From positions 310,001 to 374,000 of the forward strand of contig JBEWZL010000209.1 in NCBI GenBank assembly GCA_045837725.1: DNA of 64,000 bases, written 5' to 3'. Below, piece after piece: positions 34,923 through 46,900 of the stretch (its first letter is position 1; every line of letters begins with the position of its first letter). Source of the DNA: Vermamoeba vermiformis. Taxonomy: Eukaryota > Tubulinea > Echinamoebida. The translations under genes and the position numbers were made by a program. Below the pieces are notes generated by a model. It worked only from the letters and a program-made list of their open reading frames with translations. It did not search any database and was not told the DNA's origin.

Positions 34923-37900
34923 TTACGTGGAATTCTCAAGTTGTTCAACGATCTGCTCAATCGGGGGACGCTCGGCTGGTTTAACCTTCCAACAAGAGCG
35001 CATAATATCGGCAAGCTTGATTGGACAGTCTTCAGGAATGACAGGTGTCACTCCGTTGTCTCGGATCAGTCTTCCAATCTCGATCGCATCCGCGTTTGTG
35101 TGAGGTTCTTGCTGAGCTACTACCTCATACATGAGCACTCCGAATGACCACACGTCTAAATAATACTATTATTAGATTATCAAGCGTTAGATAAGAACTA
35201 TTTGCTTACCTGATTTGGTCGAGTACTCTTTGTTTCGCAACGATTCAGGTGACATCCATCGAATCGGACCAAGTTCCGATTTTGTTGTTCCACGCTGAGT
35301 GTCTTCATCAATCAGTCGTGACATGCCAAAGTCTGTTATCTTTGGTTCATTCTTGTGAAGAAGAACGTTTCTCGCTGCCACATCGCGGTGAACAATGTTG
35401 TTCGAGTGTAAGTGATTCAGACCTTTTGCAATGCCGAGTAGCAGCAACGTCTTTTGAGTCAGAGGTATTGATTGCTTTGCTTCGAAAAGGAAGTCATCCA
35501 GCGAGCCTCCGTCACAGAACTCGATGACAAGAATGATACTCTCTGTTTCTGGATGAACGCTAAAGCCGAAGAGTTGAACGACATTGGGATGAGGTCGCAT
35601 TTGTATCATCAATTCGAGTTCTGAAATGACAGTTGAGTTGGCTTGAGTCATGCTGACTTTGAGTGCGACTGGTGATCCTTTCCAACTTCCTTTGAACACT
35701 TGACCACTTGCTCCACGACCAATCTGATCTCCGAACTTGATTTGATCGAATGGGATGAACCACTGTCCGTACTTTGATGCCAGTCCTGTCATTGATATGC
35801 TTTGGCCATGTCGACGCTGTTGCTTTTTCTTTCTTCTCAGCAACAAGATCAACAGTAGAGCTCCAGCGATGAGTGCCGCACCAATAGGCACGATAATGGC
35901 GGCAATTAACTCGCCCTGTGTTAGTCCAGCAGGCGTGGATACTGTGTTGTTGGTAGCTTCTGGGCTTGCAGGCGGAATTGTGATTGAGTCGTCTTCAAAC
36001 AGCAGCATTGTGTCCGAAAAAACGCCATTTTGTTGATAATCATGACCACCAACGACAACGCTGAATCCATAGCTCGTTCGATAGACTGCAGATGGTAGTA
36101 CAGTGGCGGTATAATCTTGTTCGTACCATTGACGCGTTGATATCTCATAGTAGAATAGCTGATTCCATGAGGGCGCAAAAGCAACCATAAAATCTCCAAC
36201 AGGAACAATTGTCAAGTATCTTTCAGCTTTAGGCAGCAAAGAAAGGTCGAAAGAATCTTGTTCCACATCGTAAAGATAAATTGTGTTGAAGAATAAATAT
36301 TGTCTGGCTCCATTTCTGCAAGGGACGAAGATTTGGTTGTCGCCAATGGCAAAGTACTGACTTAAAAATCGCCCATTGGTAGACGGCGCCGCAGCTGTTT
36401 CACTCCAGTCGAAAGGAGATTCCGCTTGATGTTTTGTGAAGCTCGGCGTAGTTGTACGAATAAACGCAGTGCCATTGATGGTGAGAACTGGAATGTGTGC
36501 ATTTACCATCTGAAGATCGTTTGGATTCGACAGAGTACCATTGTCATCGAGGGTCCAGACACCAGTTTGAGGTTCGAATGCGGCCATAGATTGGATGTAC
36601 CATACGATCAGCTTGTCGCCAAGAGCAGTTGCTGGCAGGTACCAATCATGCGTGACATCAGTGAATGGCAGTTCAGTTGAGTTGAGCCACGTTTGTCCTT
36701 CCAAGTCATAGATGTCAACTTTGTGGTAGTATTGTCGAAGTTGAGTCCGATCAGAAAAGATACTCTCCATCAACACAAAGTGACGATCATTCGCTGCCCA
36801 AAGAGGAGAGGATGTAAAATTGATGAGCTGCGTGAAGCTATTTTCTGTCAAATTGTGACGCGCAACACCACCGTTTGCCGTGAAAAAGTCATCGCCGACA
36901 ATGGCTACTGGAACTATGTAGGGACTAAATTGTTCGTCTGTGATTAGCGTTGCATTTCCTTCTTGAAAGTCGAAATGATATCGTGTTAAAAGAAACGTGT
37001 CGAAAAAATGACAGGAGTTGTTGCCAGGCAACAGCAGTGTTATGCTTGTGAAGCTCGACGAGAGTGTCAGATATTGTTGTCTTATATTCACTGCAAGTAT
37101 TTTATCGGTTGCTGCAAGGCAAGCCCATTCGCCAGTAAATGTCGCCAATTTGGTGTTGAAAGTATCTGTCAGAACGATCGGAATGATAAGTTGGTCCCAT
37201 ACGCCAGTTTCATCATTGTAATAGCGAATTTCTTTGCTAGTAAGCGAATAGACGAATGCTACGTAGCCATCAACAGCAAACGGATACTGAAATCCTGATA
37301 CTGTCACTTGCGTTAAGTTAACTGAAGGGCTCGTCCAGTTGAACAGATAATAGCCAGTATTGTCGAATATAAAAGTGACTGTCTTTGATGAGGCAATAGT
37401 GCTGACATTTGACGTGTCCATATCTATCTCGTACCACTCTTTCGTTCCCAAACGATGAAGAAGGATGATGCCATTAGGAGCCCATACGGATATAACTTGG
37501 TTGGTGACGGTGAACTTGAAATCGGAGTATATTCCGTTTCGCAATAAAGCGTTTGGAAATTCTTCAATTTGGTTCGTAGTTCGGTTGTAGATCCAAGCTG
37601 AAAAAACAGGTTCGTTGGTAGTGATGTTCGTTCCTCCTATTACGACTACTATGTCTTCAAACGTAAACGTAATCGTATAAAATAGGTCCATTTTGATCTT
37701 GGTGAGTTCGGTGCTGTAGTTCCATGTTTTCGTTGTCAGATCGAGAAAGTCGACGGAGTAAGTGCCGATGACAGTCAAGGTAGACTCGTGCAATGAGATA
37801 TCAAAGGGAGTCAGTACTGTTGGTCCTTGTCCATGGTCTTTAATGAAGTCTTGTTTGTTTGGGTCGAACACAAAAGGTGGATTCGCGTATGAGTACCCTC

Positions 37901-38186
37901 CAACAAAGTACAGGAAAGGTTCTTGAACGACTGGAGTGACGAATCCTCTTTTGCTAGGAAGATAAAGAGGTGTTGTCCAGTTTCTATTGATGAGATCAAA
38001 CACTTCAATCTTGTCTGTTGCAACGTTGTCGTGGAACTCCCAACCGCCAACAAAATACAAGTTTGAGCCTGCTTCAATCAAGGATAGTCCATCTCTCGGT
38101 GAAGATATGCGTGTCGTGTTGAATATTACGTCGGAGAGGACCAGGGGAAGCAAGTAACACAAAACAAGAGCAAATCTGGATGACAT
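34923..38186 (-). CDS. Receptor-like tyrosine-type kinase with kelch-like propeller ectodomain (copy B)
   Basis: A 1069-residue tandem paralogue of copy A. Exons are 38186-35210 and 35155-34923, with an intron at the identical position inside KS-DVWSFG. The layout is the same: signal peptide, kelch-like ectodomain, single membrane span (LIAAIIVPIGAALIAGALLL) and kinase domain with HRDVAARN, DFGMSR and GPIRWMSPES. The first 200 or so residues after the signal peptide and the kinase domain are almost identical to copy A, whereas ectodomain residues of about 200-700 are clearly diverged. Both copies keep the catalytic Lys (VALKVS), Asp and DFG, so both should be active kinases. The membrane-proximal cytoplasmic stretch differs (RRKKKQQRRHG). 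Confidence 0.9.
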
Positions 38187-38696
38187 CCGAGCTTAAAGTT
38201 TAATATTATTAATTCAGCGCAAAATCATTATAAAAAAATGTAAATTTTAACATCAAGAATAGGAACGAGATCAAAATTATGAGCGTGGGTTTTAGTAGAT
38301 TCGCCCGGCGATCTGTCAGTTATTCTATTATCGCGACTTACCAACAATTAAGCTTGCATGTGCATGCACTTATTACTAATAATCCGTATTATGGAGTTCT
38401 GGGTGATGAATCATATCAAATTAGTTTTTGACATAACGTTCGGCTAATTAGCGGCATTTTTAAGCTTTGAACCGCAAGGATACGGAAAAGATTCTTTGTG
38501 TACGACGTTAAACTCTAATAGAACGATAGTGGTCGTTAATTGGCTGCAAACTTATCCCATTGTTCCTGGGCAGTGCCAATGATTGTCCTGCCAAGACGGG
38601 ACCGGCAGAAATTTAACCATGTTCTGTGAATATTCTTTGTAAACCAGTGACTCAATAATAATGCTATTTACCTTTTCTTTCTATTTACATAATTTA
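38187..38696. other. Intergenic region
   Basis: This 510-bp spacer lies upstream of kinase copy B and downstream of the GPCR gene, both on the minus strand. It is AT-rich with no supported gene, RNA or repeat. It presumably holds the copy B promoter. Confidence 0.4.
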
Positions 38697-41480
38697 TTAG
38701 ATCGGATCTGAATTGGAGTACGACGAATCGTCCTCGTCATCTGATGTAATCAGCCTTCGCTTAAGTTCGTTGTTTTCTCTCTTAAGAATTTCATTTTGCT
38801 GCTTCAGCTGTTCATTTTCCTCGTGCAATTTTCTTGTATTCGAGATCAACTTCCCTAGTTCTCCGTCGATGGATGATAATCCAGACGACATGTAGCTCGT
38901 ATTATTCGGCTCATAAGAAGATACCCTAACGGAACTTTCCTGTTGGGAGTGATGTTGCTCTTTTTGTTTCGCGGATCCCATGCGAGATCTAGCCTTTTGA
39001 TGAATGGCTCTATTGATCTCCAAGTCATTTCGAAGCCGCAGCTCTTCATCAGTGTACTTGAACGTGAGGTAAATCTTTGGCACGAAGATTAAGCCCAGGG
39101 CCATGTTTGTCAAGAACAAAATTCCCACGCAAACTACGACGAACTTCGCCATCGGATCCTCTACAAACATGATAGCAAGGACGAACGCAGCAGCCAAACC
39201 GAAGTTGTACATCTATATAGGGTATAAGAGTGATGAAGACAACGGGATAGCAATACGTACCGCCAAGCCAATGTATTTTGCTTCCGCGTAAAGTGTCAAC
39301 TTCACGTAGCTAATCAAAACGGATATGACAATTCCCACGATGACAAGCGCAGCCTAAGTATAGCGTATGAGCAACTGACATTATGAATGTAAAGTATTAC
39401 GTACGTTGTAGACTAGCAAAGCAACTCCAATGCCGTAGTGGAAACTGCAGAAGTTGTATTCGATCGTGCCATTCGCAATGTAGTCGTAAGCAGGCGGATC
39501 CAAAATTTGTCCTATGATTAGCAACAGCCACTCGCCAATCAAGATCATAAAGACAATCAGTCCGACATCCTTGTCCGTGTACTTCACGATCTTCAGTGAC
39601 CGGTTGCTGAGTACCAAGTAGATCCTTCCATTTTTGGCAAACAAGCTACCAAATAGCGTGCCAAATCCTGTCGCTAAAGTCCATGCAAAGACCGCACAGC
39701 CAATGTCGGTTAAAGTTGAGAACGCGACAACTGACGCGTACATCAACATGCCTCCAACGCACATCGTAATCAAGAACGTTCTACTAGCAGCAATCATCAC
39801 CTTTGTGTTACGTCTGTTTAATGGCAGTTAGTTATGAATTGCAGGAGTAAAGTTTGGGTGTCCGATCTACTTACTTTACGATTACTGAAATCAAGTAGAA
39901 GATGGCCAAAGATACTGACACCGCTGTGATTACATACATAGCGGTAGTGGTAGACTGGTCTATGATTCTAAAGTTCACTAAAGGAAACACGAGTTAATGC
40001 TGGACCTTGTAAATATCGAGTGAGGCACGTACCTGGCAAGATCCAAAATGACCATGTAGCTTCGTTTTGCTTGACCCAGCTGCACGCTACATCGAAGAAG
40101 GAGGCTCCGTTGTATGTCTCATTCAATAGGGCCGTTGTGGTGTCGGTGGTCAGAGTAAATGATTGCAAGAAGTACACGCTCGCAGAGGAGTACGCATTCA
40201 ATCCTGCCCAATACAGCTTCGACAAAATGTCTGCGCGGTGATAATAGTCTTCAAGGAAGCAAGTTAATTCATGTCTCTAATGAAATATAATGATTACGTA
40301 CTCATCATTGGAAAACCAAGTCTGAAAAGTTGAAGTTCTTGGGCGAGTGGATGCGGGCTCCAAAAATAAAACAACATCGGTTCTCTTCGTTCATGAGCCT
40401 CTCTTATACGTGCCATATGATTCGCTTCTCCGCCCAACTCAACTACAGTGAGATTGTAGCCCATATCCTCGATGATCTTGAAATCGCTCACGGACCAGTA
40501 CAAGTAAGGCGTGTAGTACGTGTTGTTGAAGTAAGCCGCAATTGTCTCGTTGAAATTGCCCCAATAGACGCTCGGATAAACATCCAGAACGTATGACGGA
40601 ACATACCAACCTGGTGACACGTGTCATCAGTAAAATGCAACAAAACTGCACGGCAAAAAACAAACTGATTGAATTTTTTCCGGTTGTACTATTATGGTAA
40701 TCAAGTTTAAATTAGTAACAATTCGCTTAAATTTTAACGAGATTGTTTCAAACGTTAAAAATTTCACAATTAATTAATTCTGAAAATTGCAATTCATCTG
40801 TTAATAATGTGAAATAGAGCCGTGACGGTCATAAATTAATTCATAAAATGGTGGGAGTCCCGTGGTTAGATCAATTAAATCCAGCTTACCAACTTGACCA
40901 ACTACACCTAAAGGTCCGCCATTCAAAACTGCTTGTCTCTTAACAACATATTCTTTATAGTAATCGTGCGGGCTGCTTGTCCTATTGATTCAAATTCGGG
41001 TTAAAAATAGCTGACAGCGGATGTCTCGTGCGGCCAAATTTAGCTCGCTGAAAAAGCGCTCGGGATGATTATTAATATGTGTGAATAATAATTACCAATA
41101 TTCTAAGCTTGCGTGTAAACTTCCGTTCGCTAACTGCTCCCACATATCCGCTGTACCTATATCCACTAGGGATGTCTGTATCCCGACTACCTCCGTCAAT
41201 AATATTCGGGCAATATTTACATTTATTTTCGAGCTAGCCCATTGATTTTGAACTAGTCTAATTGGATTTCTATAATCATAGCCTACATTTTTTAAATTGG
41301 AATTAGATCTGATTAGAACACGCGCCAAATCAATTTTTAATTACCATAGACTGCCGAGCGATTTAAACACCTAATTGCTGGATAATTTGTGCTGACCGGA
41401 GTTTCAGTTGTATTGTATGTTTGAGCGAGGCACCATCCTGAATACCAAAGTAAAAATATGAATATTACTTTGGGCACCAT
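38697..41480 (-). CDS. Family-3 (GABA-B-like) GPCR with OpuAC-like ectodomain (second copy)
   Basis: A paralogue of the GPCR at 15996-19115 in opposite orientation. ATG at 41480 (MVPKVIFIFLLWYSGWCLA, signal peptide). Equivalent pieces align exon by exon: YDYRNPIRLVQNQWASSKIN, EVVGIQTSLVDIG, NGGPLGVVGQV, WYVPSYVLDV, MLFYFWSPHPLAQ and FDVACSWVKQNEATW. The seven-TM region contains FLITMCVGGMLMYAS and TLFGSLFAKNGRIY, and ends in a cytoplasmic coiled coil (HEENEQLKQQNEILKREN). The binding-protein-like ectodomain suggests a small zwitterionic ligand, by analogy with betaine and choline binding proteins. Whether aromatic cage residues are conserved needs modelling. One intron (40611-40880) is longer than usual and has a TGACACGTGTCA palindrome right by its acceptor. 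Confidence 0.85.
40615..40626. promoter_or_regulatory. TGACACGTGTCA palindrome next to splice acceptor
   Basis: A perfect 12-bp palindrome in an intron of the minus-strand GPCR, only a few bases upstream of the CAG acceptor. The same sequence is in an intron of the propeller gene (47304-47315), again close to the acceptor. Confidence 0.4.
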
Positions 41481-41773
41481 TTGAAGAATAATATTATATT
41501 GTGTTATATCATTGTTTACAATCGATTTTAATACATAAATCACGAAATTTTTACCTTATTGCCATGTTTGTAAAAACGGACTAATCCTTCCGGATGCTTG
41601 TTCGGATACCGATAAGGACTTTTGCCAGTCATTATTCCCTCTCTAATAATGATGCATTTAAAGAGGAAATTTTCGAAGGTTATTGCTTCAGACCTCCGAG
41701 CAGACAAATTTAGTTCGGATTTCAATTTTCCTTTTGTCAAACTACAACCAATAACGCGAACCACATCTTATTA

Positions 41774-43736
41774 ATGCTGTTCTCGTACAAAATAAAAGCC
41801 AGCGCGTTTGGAGCGCAGTACTTGGCTATTGTGGATTCAGCACAGCAGATGAAAGCTCTTGAGCTTCGGTATAACAAAACAGCCGATCTACCAATACGAA
41901 GAGATATAATATTGTGCGATAAGCCTATTCCTATGACACAGGGCGATGAAATTCTAATCAAAGTGAAAGCTGCATCCATTAACAGCGTAGATGTCGAGTT
42001 TTACAAAAAGCCTTCTTTGAAAAATTATTTAGGGTACACCAAGCGACCACCATATATTATGGGTAAATATTAATTGCCAAACAACCTTCAGAATAATTTT
42101 CTGGATATTATTTTGTCGATCCAATTTTTCTTTTATTAACTTGGCGTTTGTTGCATCCTATTATGCTTTCGTCAACAGTCTAATATAATTTATGAATTAT
42201 TGTAACTAAGGAACTGATTTTTCGATACAACAGGTCGTGATTTCAGCGGTGAAGTCGTGGGCCTCGGACCAAATGCCTCAAAATTCAAGGTACCTTGCAA
42301 CCAAACAACAATTTCAAAGTTATTTCTTATAATAATGACTTATATTAATAGGTTGGCGATGAAGTTTTCGGCTTTGTATCGCTGCACAGCAAAAGCACAG
42401 GCGGAAGTTTCGCGCAGTACTGCAAAGTGACGGAAAAAGCTGTGGCACTCAAGCCTTCGAACTTAACTCATATACAAGGTATTCATATAATTAATATTTA
42501 TGCACTTACGACTTTTGCATTTATCAGCTAGCTGATCAACAAACAAAATTTTTTTGCTGATCGCGATCTTGCGCGCACATAAACTATCAGCATTCAAGTC
42601 TTATATGGGTAGATACGTATTAATCCTATTTTACCTCTATAGCTGCAGCGCTCCCGTGGTGTGGCTTTGCTGCCTGGCAAGGCATTTATAGCAAACAACT
42701 CGCGCAAGTTGCTGGTGAAAAAGTACTCGTACTCGGCGCATCAGGAGGATTAGGTAACATTATATTATACCTCATAGACTTTTTTCGTCGTTCATATAGA
42801 CCTACATTATCGAAATTTGCTGTGGATAGTCATTAATCAAAAAAAATTAAGATTTTGTTTTGAAATTAGGCACAATTTTCTGACCGTATTAATTAAATTA
42901 TTATTACCATATTAGGCAGTATGTGCGCGCAAATCTTACAGAATGTTCTGCATGCATCCGTAGTGGCTACAATGCACAAAGATAATCGACCGAAGGCCAT
43001 GAAAGAAGGTTATTATATGATCCTCGATACTAACGATGAAGAAGATATGTCGCTATTAAAAGAACGCGATTTTGATATTTTAATTGACGCAACAACTGAT
43101 GGCGTGAAGGAAAATGAATGGAACAAATACGTCATGTACGGTACGTACTCTCTAATGAAAATTTAAGCCGTCGCAAAGGCGAATTATATCTTACATAATA
43201 ACATGACGCTATTAATCATGATTGCAAACGAATTTTTTTCGCATGATCAGATCACTGAGATTCGTTTCGTCCACATGCATTTGGTTTACTTCAGTCATTT
43301 TGCTGATTTAGCCTTTTCTCATCGTACACTTTGCATAATAACAGTGTAATAATGTATTTTATGTGCAGGTGGTCGATACGTTCGCTTCCAAGGAGTAGAT
43401 CCAACAACAGTCGGGGATGAAAATGAAAACAACTTTTTTATAAATTTAGCTTCTGCGCTCCATTCAATAGCAACGCGATGGACGAGTGTACTCACTAACG
43501 GGGTGCATACGAAGAGATATTTCTTCTTCGACCACAATCCGGAGATTATTGGCACGCAACTTGATATTGTTAGGTACATGGCTGAACAAAAAAGAATCAC
43601 GCCTATTATCGACTCTGTATATAATATTGAAGATTATGTAGCTGCTATTGAAAGGTTTCAGCAGCGGAACGGTGTCAAGTACGGAAAAGTCGTTCTGAAA
43701 ATAACAGACGATGCAGACCAAATAAAGCCTTCATAA
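41774..43736 (+). CDS. Zinc-independent MDR reductase, RTN4IP1-like quinone oxidoreductase
   Basis: A gene of about seven exons. The start used is ATG 41774; the segment MKALELRYNKT near 41848 may be the real domain start, leaving about 25 residues as a possible mitochondrial presequence. Family features are the GroES-like motif ILIKVKAASINSVDVEF, then GRDFSGEVVGLG, GDEVFGF, the Rossmann nucleotide-binding motif VLVLGASGGLGS split by an intron, and YGKVVLKI at the C-terminus. The zinc-binding Cys/His residues of alcohol dehydrogenases are absent. Family members are NADPH-dependent quinone reductases; RTN4IP1 is mitochondrial and supports coenzyme Q synthesis. The gene is divergent from the GPCR on its left. 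Confidence 0.85.
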
Positions 43737-43939
43737 GAAACAATATATATCACTAAGCGTTAATAAGTTGTATAGTGGTGCTAAAATCGATAAACTAGCG
43801 CTTCTAGTAGCTTCTCAAGCACGTGATTCTCAGATCGACCTCCAATTTCTTCGCAATCCCAAAAATATACGAGAATGTTCACCGTACACACTTTTAGGAT
43901 AAATATCATGTCGCTTTTTAGTTTTGTTGTGAAAAGAAA

Positions 43940-46900
43940 ATGATTTCCACAGCTGGCCAAACTCGTAGTTTTGCAATACTTTTCTTGGTTGCATTGTGCT
44001 CGCTTTTGATCCAAGTCGCAAGCACCGAAGATATAATTTGGTACACAGGTTCAAGCGATTACTCTACCGGACATAAATATGCCTGGCAAGGAACCACAGA
44101 TGGAAAAAGCGCGCCAGAATTGTTGATTGCAAGTGTTATCAATCAACCTTGGTTGGTCGCAATAAGCAAATCAAAAAATATCATTTATTGGACTGACAAT
44201 AAAGGAGTTATTGGAGCATGGTAAGTTATTTATTTAAATTTGACAGGATTTAGATTTGGATCTGATCGCTCCATTTAACTCTGTTTGCCTTCAGGAATAT
44301 ATCGTCGCAACAACCTAGCATTGTTCATCAATTTAATATCGGTAATTGGGATGAATACTCAAATGGCCCAGCATTGACGGGCATTGACGTGGATGAGCTC
44401 AACAATCATCTCTACTTCACCTTTAATCAGTCCATCTATCGATTAGACATCTCTCAGATGAATCCTTCTCCATTATTGATCGCATCATACGGTAACAAGG
44501 TATTCAATCCTCGTTTCAGTGCTTCACGAAACTCGTTGTTCTTCTGCCTTCGAAACAACTTCAAAGAGCAGGGTAAGATTATATTAGGGCGACGATTTTA
44601 TGAACAATAAGCGCTAATTATATTGCTGAAGGTGACTTGGTTCAAGTGTCGCTGTCAGATCCGACAACAATCACCACATTGGTTTACAATACGAGCACTG
44701 GCAGCATTGTGCAACAGTTGTTTATTGACGACACTACAAACACACTGTACTACAACAGTCCTGGTACACTAACAATGTTTGGTGTGAGTTTGACAGCGCC
44801 ATACCAACAAGTGTTCAAGTCGATCTACCTCAGCACCAACCCCACCTTTTTTGATTTCAATCCAACAACCACCACGTTCATCTTTGGCAATTTACGTTTT
44901 ACTAGTGCAAGCAAGTGGTCTTTGGGTCCGAATTCACCTACTACAATCTACCAACCTTCTTATGGTCGCGTGACAGGTGTCAAATTTTTCAATGACACGC
45001 ACGCTCTTGTCGTCTATCAGTACCCAGGCAATTCAGCCAATCCCGGCGAAGGATCCCTGAATCTCGTCAACCTTAACAACCCGAACGACACCTCGGTTCT
45101 ACTGCACAACTTTGGCATGGGCGCATCGCTCCTTTTTGACGAGAAGTACTGCGACTTCTATTACTTCGCCAATCATCATCACTCGTCCAGTACGGATCAA
45201 CGAATTCTCCGCAAGAACATTAAAGCGGTAGAACCGAGTATCTACCAAAGCGAGGTCACAAGCAATTACAACGGTATGAGCGGAATTACTCTCGATGTCA
45301 ACAAACGAAATCTCATCGTTGCCAGCTCCCAAAGTAAGTTTTGTTTACAAAAGTTGAAGTGAATATGACGTATCTTACTTACTCAAGCTTATTTCTAGAT
45401 GCATCGAACACAATAAGCTATTTTCCTATTGACAAGCCAGGAGCGCCTTCAGTTCCAATAATTGATTCTAAAGGCAGGTCTATTGGTGGTTACGTTGTAA
45501 ATGACAAGTAAGTTTCTCATTATTCGTACCAGAAAGGTTTGACCTAATGATATAATTCATGAACAGAACTGGAGATATTTATTATATAGTATACGCCGGG
45601 TATCTCTATGATATCTATCTGTTAGAGGCCTCAGCGATTACGAAGGGTAAGAGATGCGGATCTGATCGAAGACGTACTGACGCTTTTTTGTAGACTGGAT
45701 CGATAATGTTGGACGCCTCATTATTGGAGGAATTAGAACTGTCAATACAATTAGCATGGCAGTAGATTCGGTGAATAACAAGTTCTATTTTTCAAACAAT
45801 TCGATAATCATGCAGTCAAACTTGGACGGATCTGACTTAACGACCTTTTTTACATTATTAGGTATGTATTTTTGTCTTATGCTATTGAAGTGATATAAAT
45901 AAACTAATGATTTTTTAGATAAAAATGGCAGAATAACAAGCATGAAGTGGGATCCAACCTCAAACAGACTGTTCTTCTTGGCCACGCCGAAATCGGGATG
46001 GATCATGGTCTCCGTTAATAACAATGCCTTAGATGCTATTATTACACCTCTTAATACTAGCACAAGTAGCGGCAGAGATTTGTTCTCGGTCATCAGTCCA
46101 GATCCGTTGTCAGACTGGGTCTACATGAACGCTGAATACTATTCACCTCTTCGCATCAAAAAAGATGGATCGCTAGTAGAGCCACTAAATTCATATATTC
46201 CGTTCTCTTATACTTTGGTAAGTCCCTCATTGTTTTAGATCTACAATTCTGATTTTTAACGGCGGTTCTTTTTAGGGCTCAACTGCGTTTGACGAAACAA
46301 CCGGATATCTTTATTATAATGACGTCTGCAACAAGAAAATCAACGTCTCAAACATCAATCGAAATGACGTAAGTTTTTTAAGTTTGAGACAATTTGCATT
46401 CTTTAACGAAGTTTTGCTTAGCCCAACGCAACTCCGTTTGAAACTGCATGGGATTGCGATAATGAATTTTCAAGCGCCCAGTTTGTTCATGATAGAGTCA
46501 ATAAGGTATTAGAAGATTAATCATATGTCACGGCGGTCTAATGAAATTTCAATTCAGATGTTTTGGCTGCTTCGAAGCCATCAAAATACGACCAATGTGG
46601 CCTATACAGTCGGCGTGAAATCTATCAACGGTGGACCTCCCAAACAGCTTTTTGACTTCCCGAAAAACGTTAATGGACCTTTCGCTATTGACACTACAAA
46701 AAGCAAAATGTTCGCGTATTATTTTACAACCGACCGATGGAACCAAAAGACAGATCAAGCTATCGTCATGATGGACTTGTACAACGGATCTAATTTGGGA
46801 ACGGTGAAGCATTTTACGGGCAATGACTACGCAGGATTCAGTTTGACAGCTATGACATTTGACACTCGCACAAATTTGTTGTTCTACGCATGTAAGTCCA

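Larger units (their letters stand above)
31131..38186 (-). repeat. Direct tandem gene duplication (two kinase genes)
   Basis: Two head-to-tail gene units of about 3.3 kb are separated by 0.5 kb. DNA near-identity is visible at 34070-34330 versus 37840-38090 (5' coding ends), at 31795-31960 versus 35585-35770 (kinase N-lobe), and at 31190-31290 versus 34985-35085 (last exon). The middle sections and the spacers are diverged. Confidence 0.85.

Noticed and set aside
34713-35147. Plus-strand open frame, 144 codons
   Set aside because: It is antisense to the last exon of kinase copy B plus its 3' flank; the same antisense pattern recurs at copy A.
41540-41764. Minus-strand open frame of 74 codons upstream of the second GPCR
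   Set aside because: It lies in the divergent promoter between the GPCR and the reductase gene, has no domain or splice support, and composition is not coding-like.
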